Source: CAZXCQ01 sp964639275 (GTDB taxonomy: Bacteria; Desulfobacterota; DSM-4660; Desulfatiglandales; Desulfatiglandaceae). Taken from it: a stretch of DNA of 7,203 nucleotides. The DNA lies in contig CAZXCQ010000310.1 of NCBI GenBank assembly GCA_964639275.1, positions 1 through 7,203 of the forward strand, given 5' to 3'. Position 1 is the stretch's first letter, and every line of letters starts with the position of its first letter. The translations under genes were made by a program, and so were the position numbers. The notes beneath the pieces are model-generated. The model did not search any database and had not been told where the DNA came from. It saw only the letters and a list, made by a program, of their open reading frames with translations. Of this stretch, positions 5,324 through 7,203 are shown piece by piece.

Positions 5324-5904
5324 AAAAAGATATTCTTATCGCCGGCGTTGGTGGCCAGGGCAATATATTCGCCTCAAATGTCTTGTCCCAATATGCCATG
5401 GAGGGGGGGTTTAATGTATTGGGTACGGAAACCATTGGCGCGGCTCAGAGGGGCGGGTCGGTCGTCTCACATGTTCGCATTTCGGACAAGCCGATCTTCT
5501 CCCCATTGATTCCTCCGGGTTCAGTTGACATCCTCCTGGGAATGGAAACCCTGGAGTTCTTGCGCCAGATAGGACTTTTGGGGAAAGACGGATATTTTAT
5601 TCTCAACCTGCTTTCGGTGCCCACGGTTTACACGAATCTGGGCATAGACCGCTATCCTCCTCAGGAGGAGATCATCAAAGCCGCAAGAAAGGTCTGTGAT
5701 AGGGGGTACGAAATCTTTGCGACTCAAAAGGCCGCCCAATTGGGAAGCATACAGATGACAAATGTGGTGATGCTGGGCGCCCTGGTCAAGGTGGACGATT
5801 TTTTTGATTACAATGAGGTAAGAAAGCTTGTAGAAAATCTTTCATCCAAAAGATTTTCAGAGAAGAACCTATCGGGCTTTGAAGCAGGCTATGGGCTCGT
5901 CTAG
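5320..5904 (+). CDS. iorB: Indolepyruvate ferredoxin oxidoreductase beta subunit-like (IorB), orphan
   Basis: This 194-residue protein of the POR gamma/IorB fold has the normal IorB length. The N-terminal KKDILIAGVGGQGNIFASNV carries the GVGGQG motif (9-14), followed by GTETIGAAQRGGSVVSHVRI (35-54), PPGSVDILLGMETLE and TNVVMLGAL (147-155). IorB normally pairs with the large TPP- and ferredoxin-bearing IorA to oxidise aryl pyruvates to aryl-acetyl-CoA. No iorA is present here: upstream are only the IclR relic and an unrecognised tail, downstream a minus-strand ORF and a hydrolase. It may work with an IorA encoded elsewhere or be left over from a deleted operon. The frame is intact and includes a run of seven Gs (5403-5409). 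The start is set by the ATGA overlap and family alignment; upstream GAAG is only a weak ribosome binding site. Confidence 0.9.
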   Translation: MKKDILIAGVGGQGNIFASNVLSQYAMEGGFNVLGTETIGAAQRGGSVVSHVRISDKPIFSPLIPPGSVDILLGMETLEFLRQIGLLGKDGYFILNLLSVPTVYTNLGIDRYPPQEEIIKAARKVCDRGYEIFATQKAAQLGSIQMTNVVMLGALVKVDDFFDYNEVRKLVENLSSKRFSEKNLSGFEAGYGLV

Positions 5905-6068
5905 TCCCCTTCAATATGCCACTCCTCTACTTCTCCATGTAGAGCGTCTATAAACTCGCTATCAGTAAGACCGATAGGATGGTCTCCTGAAAAGGCTCCA
6001 ACAATGCCATGCTCGTGCAAAGCCTGCTTTTGGCGTGGACAGGGGCGGGCTTTCACAAACCGTGCCAC
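5901..6068 (-). CDS. Small hypothetical ORF or gene remnant, convergent with iorB
   Basis: A 55-codon minus-strand frame begins at GTG (6068) and reads VARFVKARPCPRQKQALHEH, then GIVGAFSGDHPIGL, ending EEWHIEGD. Its TAG stop shares the palindromic CTAG (5901-5904) with the iorB stop on the other strand. The amino-acid mix looks like a real globular protein and not a shadow frame. I do not recognise the family. Support for the start is poor: no ATG is in frame, no Shine-Dalgarno precedes the GTG, and two in-frame TGA codons lie directly before it. It may be the C-terminal end of a longer gene cut off by rearrangement. No conserved metal-ligand pattern is evident beyond a lone Cys10 and several His. 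Confidence 0.4.
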   Translation of the reverse strand: MARFVKARPCPRQKQALHEHGIVGAFSGDHPIGLTDSEFIDALHGEVEEWHIEGD

Positions 6069-6184
6069 TCATCAGCGTGGCTTGACTGATTGGGAAGATG
6101 CATTTCTAAGATGTTAATTTTTGATGGAGAAAAAGACTGAGTTGCCAGCTGAATTTCAAGGCTGACGAGAAGGGAGGAGAGAAA

Positions 6185-6913
6185 ATGAGCAAAGTCAAAA
6201 TTGTCTGGCTGGGGCATGCTTCGGTCTCTGTGGAATTTGACGATAAGATCATCTATTTTGACCCATGGCTGGACGACAACCCGGCTTGCTCGCTCAAACG
6301 GAGCGACGTCAAAAAGGCAACGGCTATTTGTCCAACCCATGGCCACATCGATCACATCGGTGATTCATTTGAACTGGTCCGCCAGACCGGCGCCAAGCTC
6401 ATATGCACCCCTGAGCTGGGTTTTTATGCCGATTCCAAGGGTCTCAGGGAGGGGGAAGCGGTTTACGCCCTCAATACCGGTGGAAGCTGGCGGAGCGATG
6501 GTTTCACAATCACAATGGTTCCGGCCTCTCACACATCAGAAATCATGGGCGAGGGCTGGATCAAAGGGCCTATCCAGCCGGGGTCTGGGGCCATCGGGTT
6601 TATTCTGGACATCAAAGGCGGGCCAACGATCTACTTTTCAGGGGACACCGGGGTCTTCGCCGACATGCCGATCATTCGAGATCTCTATCGTCCGGATGTG
6701 GCGATTATGACCGTGGGCGGAAAATATAACATGGGGTACAGAGAGGCGGCATACGCCGCCTCTCTGGTGTGGCCCGCGTATCTGATTCCCACCCATTACG
6801 GTACATTTGACGATCAGCAACTGGATCTCGACCAGCTCGAAAGAGAGATGAGCGTTCGAGCACCGGGAGTTAAGTTGATTCGACTTAAGCCGGGTGAGAA
6901 TTTTGAATGTTGA
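6185..6913 (+). CDS. Metallo-beta-lactamase-fold hydrolase, UlaG-like / UPF0173 family
   Basis: This 242-residue predicted soluble Zn- or Mn-dependent hydrolase has the normal family length. Metal ligands are visible in order: the N-terminal LGHAS (His11), the HxHxDH motif THGHIDHIGD (His52, His54, Asp56, His57), ASHTSE (His116), SGDTG (Asp154) and PTHYGTF (His204). GGKYNMGYREAAYAA matches the UPF0173 signature region. The substrate is unknown in this family; UlaG itself opens L-ascorbate-6-phosphate lactone, so a sugar-lactone link to the KduD-like SDR is possible but unproven. The start is firm, with GGGAGG ending 7 nt before the ATG. The gene is preceded by about 115 nt without a convincing ORF and followed by the palindromic repeat at 6967, so it is probably monocistronic. 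A perfect 12-bp hairpin lies within it at 6739-6766. Confidence 0.95.
   Translation: MSKVKIVWLGHASVSVEFDDKIIYFDPWLDDNPACSLKRSDVKKATAICPTHGHIDHIGDSFELVRQTGAKLICTPELGFYADSKGLREGEAVYALNTGGSWRSDGFTITMVPASHTSEIMGEGWIKGPIQPGSGAIGFILDIKGGPTIYFSGDTGVFADMPIIRDLYRPDVAIMTVGGKYNMGYREAAYAASLVWPAYLIPTHYGTFDDQQLDLDQLEREMSVRAPGVKLIRLKPGENFEC
6739..6766. repeat. Perfect 12-bp hairpin (4-nt loop) inside the hydrolase gene
   Basis: CAGAGAGGCGGC at 6739-6750 and GCCGCCTCTCTG at 6755-6766 are exact reverse complements around the tetraloop ATAC. The stretch encodes YREAAYAASL (residues 185-194). The stem is G+C-rich and should be very stable in mRNA. No T-run follows, so it is not an intrinsic terminator. Confidence 0.8.
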
Positions 6914-6966
6914 GTACGATTAGAATTCGATAATGTGATCAAAGATATTTGAGATTCCGGTGCTGC

Positions 6967-7067
6967 GTAACATCTCAATAAACAGGGGTAAAGCCGTGGC
7001 ATGGGGTCTATTCTTCTCCTTTATGCCACACCAGAATCCATTATCCCCCGGGTTCTTGAGAAGTTAC
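6967..7067. repeat. Palindromic (hairpin) intergenic repeat, copy 2
   Basis: The right arm 7023-7067 (ATGCCACACC to GAAGTTAC) equals 8-52 of copy 1 at 38 of 45 positions. The left arm 6967-7002 (GTAAC to GTGGCAT) is a shorter, more diverged reverse complement, with a 20-nt loop at 7003-7022. The arms are in the opposite order to copy 1: here the GCCAC ends face the loop, whereas in copy 1 they face outward. This suggests the family forms longer alternating arrays. The copy lies 53 nt after the hydrolase stop and may shape the 3' end of that transcript. Confidence 0.8.
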
Positions 7068-7124
7068 AGGGGGTCTTTGTGATACCGCGGGCCAATGACA
7101 GGGTGACCAAAAGGAGGTGGTCTT

Positions 7125-7203
7125 ATGGATCAGCCCTACTCTTTTAGTTCTTCTTTGAGCTGTTCCTCAAATTCCTGGAAGAATTTATCCCTTTCCTTCC
7201 AGT
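7125..7203 (+). CDS. Possible gene start with a strong ribosome binding site (partial, conflicts with the minus-strand ORF)
   Basis: AAGGAGG at 7111-7117 precedes an ATG at 7125-7127 with an ideal 7-nt spacer, and the frame stays open to the window end (26 codons). The product starts MDQPYSFSSSLSCSSNSW and is very serine-rich, which is what the opposite strand of a Lys/Glu-rich coding stretch would give. The ribosome binding site may therefore be coincidental. Sequence beyond the window would decide. Confidence 0.25.
   Translation, partial: MDQPYSFSSSLSCSSNSWKNLSLSFQ
7136..7203 (-). CDS. C-terminal end of an unknown charged protein (partial)
   Basis: A minus-strand frame enters from the right edge and ends at TAG (7138-7136). 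The visible end reads WKERDKFFQEFEEQLKEE then LKE, a highly charged, probably helical or coiled-coil tail. No family can be assigned from 21 residues. It is convergent with the hydrolase gene, with the palindromic repeat between them. A plus-strand start at 7125 competes for the same DNA. Confidence 0.45.
   Translation of the reverse strand, partial: WKERDKFFQEFEEQLKEELKE

Noticed and set aside
5402..5409. Run of seven Gs in iorB as a phase-variable or frameshift site
   Set aside because: The frame is continuous through it and the codons fit the family. A seven-base run alone is weak evidence for slippage control.
6082..6112. Possible promoter TTGACT / TAAGAT upstream of the hydrolase
   Set aside because: The 19-nt spacer and two imperfect hexamers make it too weak to list.
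6124..6165. 13-residue leader-like ORF (MEKKTELPAEFQG) before the hydrolase
   Set aside because: No Shine-Dalgarno sequence, very short, and no attenuator-like structure follows.
6053..6355. 100-codon minus-strand frame
   Set aside because: It overlaps the start of the hydrolase gene antisense and reads as a shadow; the distinct 5901-6068 frame looks more protein-like.
6201..6710. 169-codon plus-strand frame within the hydrolase gene
   Set aside because: It is an alternate frame of the UlaG-like gene, with no ribosome binding site or family features.
1..7203. CRISPR array, tRNA, rRNA, integrase or defence system
   Set aside because: No regularly spaced repeats, tRNA-like cloverleaf, rRNA segment or phage, transposase or defence protein motifs were seen. 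The end repeats are only two dispersed copies.

Overview
The window looks like a piece of a strictly anaerobic bacterial chromosome, most plausibly a Desulfobacterota ('deltaproteobacterial') sulfate reducer or syntroph. The basis is a four-subunit 2-oxoacid:ferredoxin oxidoreductase, a separate IorB-type subunit, IclR regulation and medium G+C. This placement is an inference from gene content and not from a marker gene.

Left and central part (132-4652, all on the minus strand): reading in the direction of transcription, the order is an intact IclR-family regulator, then 2-oxoacid:ferredoxin oxidoreductase subunits gamma, delta (2x[4Fe-4S] ferredoxin), alpha and beta, then a KduD/gluconate-5-dehydrogenase-like SDR. 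Spacing is 58, -4, 1, 10 and 10 nt, so this is almost certainly one operon. A candidate promoter with an overlapping 18-bp imperfect palindrome lies just upstream of the regulator, which suggests autoregulation. The enzyme complex would oxidise a 2-oxoacid to acyl-CoA and CO2 and reduce ferredoxin. The SDR probably interconverts a keto/hydroxy sugar acid or similar compound that feeds the 2-oxoacid pool.

Middle (4725-5323): an AT-rich divergent intergenic region holds a candidate plus-strand promoter and a GAACC-N8-GGTTC palindrome. It is followed by a decayed, frameshifted C-terminal piece of a second IclR regulator and a short unrecognised reading frame that ends in an ATGA overlap with the next gene. 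These look like deletion scars.

Right part (plus strand): an intact iorB-like gene (5320-5904) has no iorA partner in view. A small unrecognised minus-strand ORF (5901-6068) shares its stop tetranucleotide CTAG with iorB. Next is a full-length UlaG-like/UPF0173 metallo-beta-lactamase-fold hydrolase (6185-6913) with an excellent ribosome binding site.

Both window ends carry copies of the same palindromic repeat (8-126 and 6967-7067; one arm is 38/45 identical between copies), so the gene block is bracketed by a dispersed hairpin-type repeat. Two long perfect intragenic inverted repeats also stand out: 12 bp with a 4-nt loop in the hydrolase gene, and 11 bp with a 16-nt loop in iclR. The last 70 bases hold the C-terminus of a charged protein on the minus strand, in conflict with a well-placed Shine-Dalgarno plus ATG on the plus strand.
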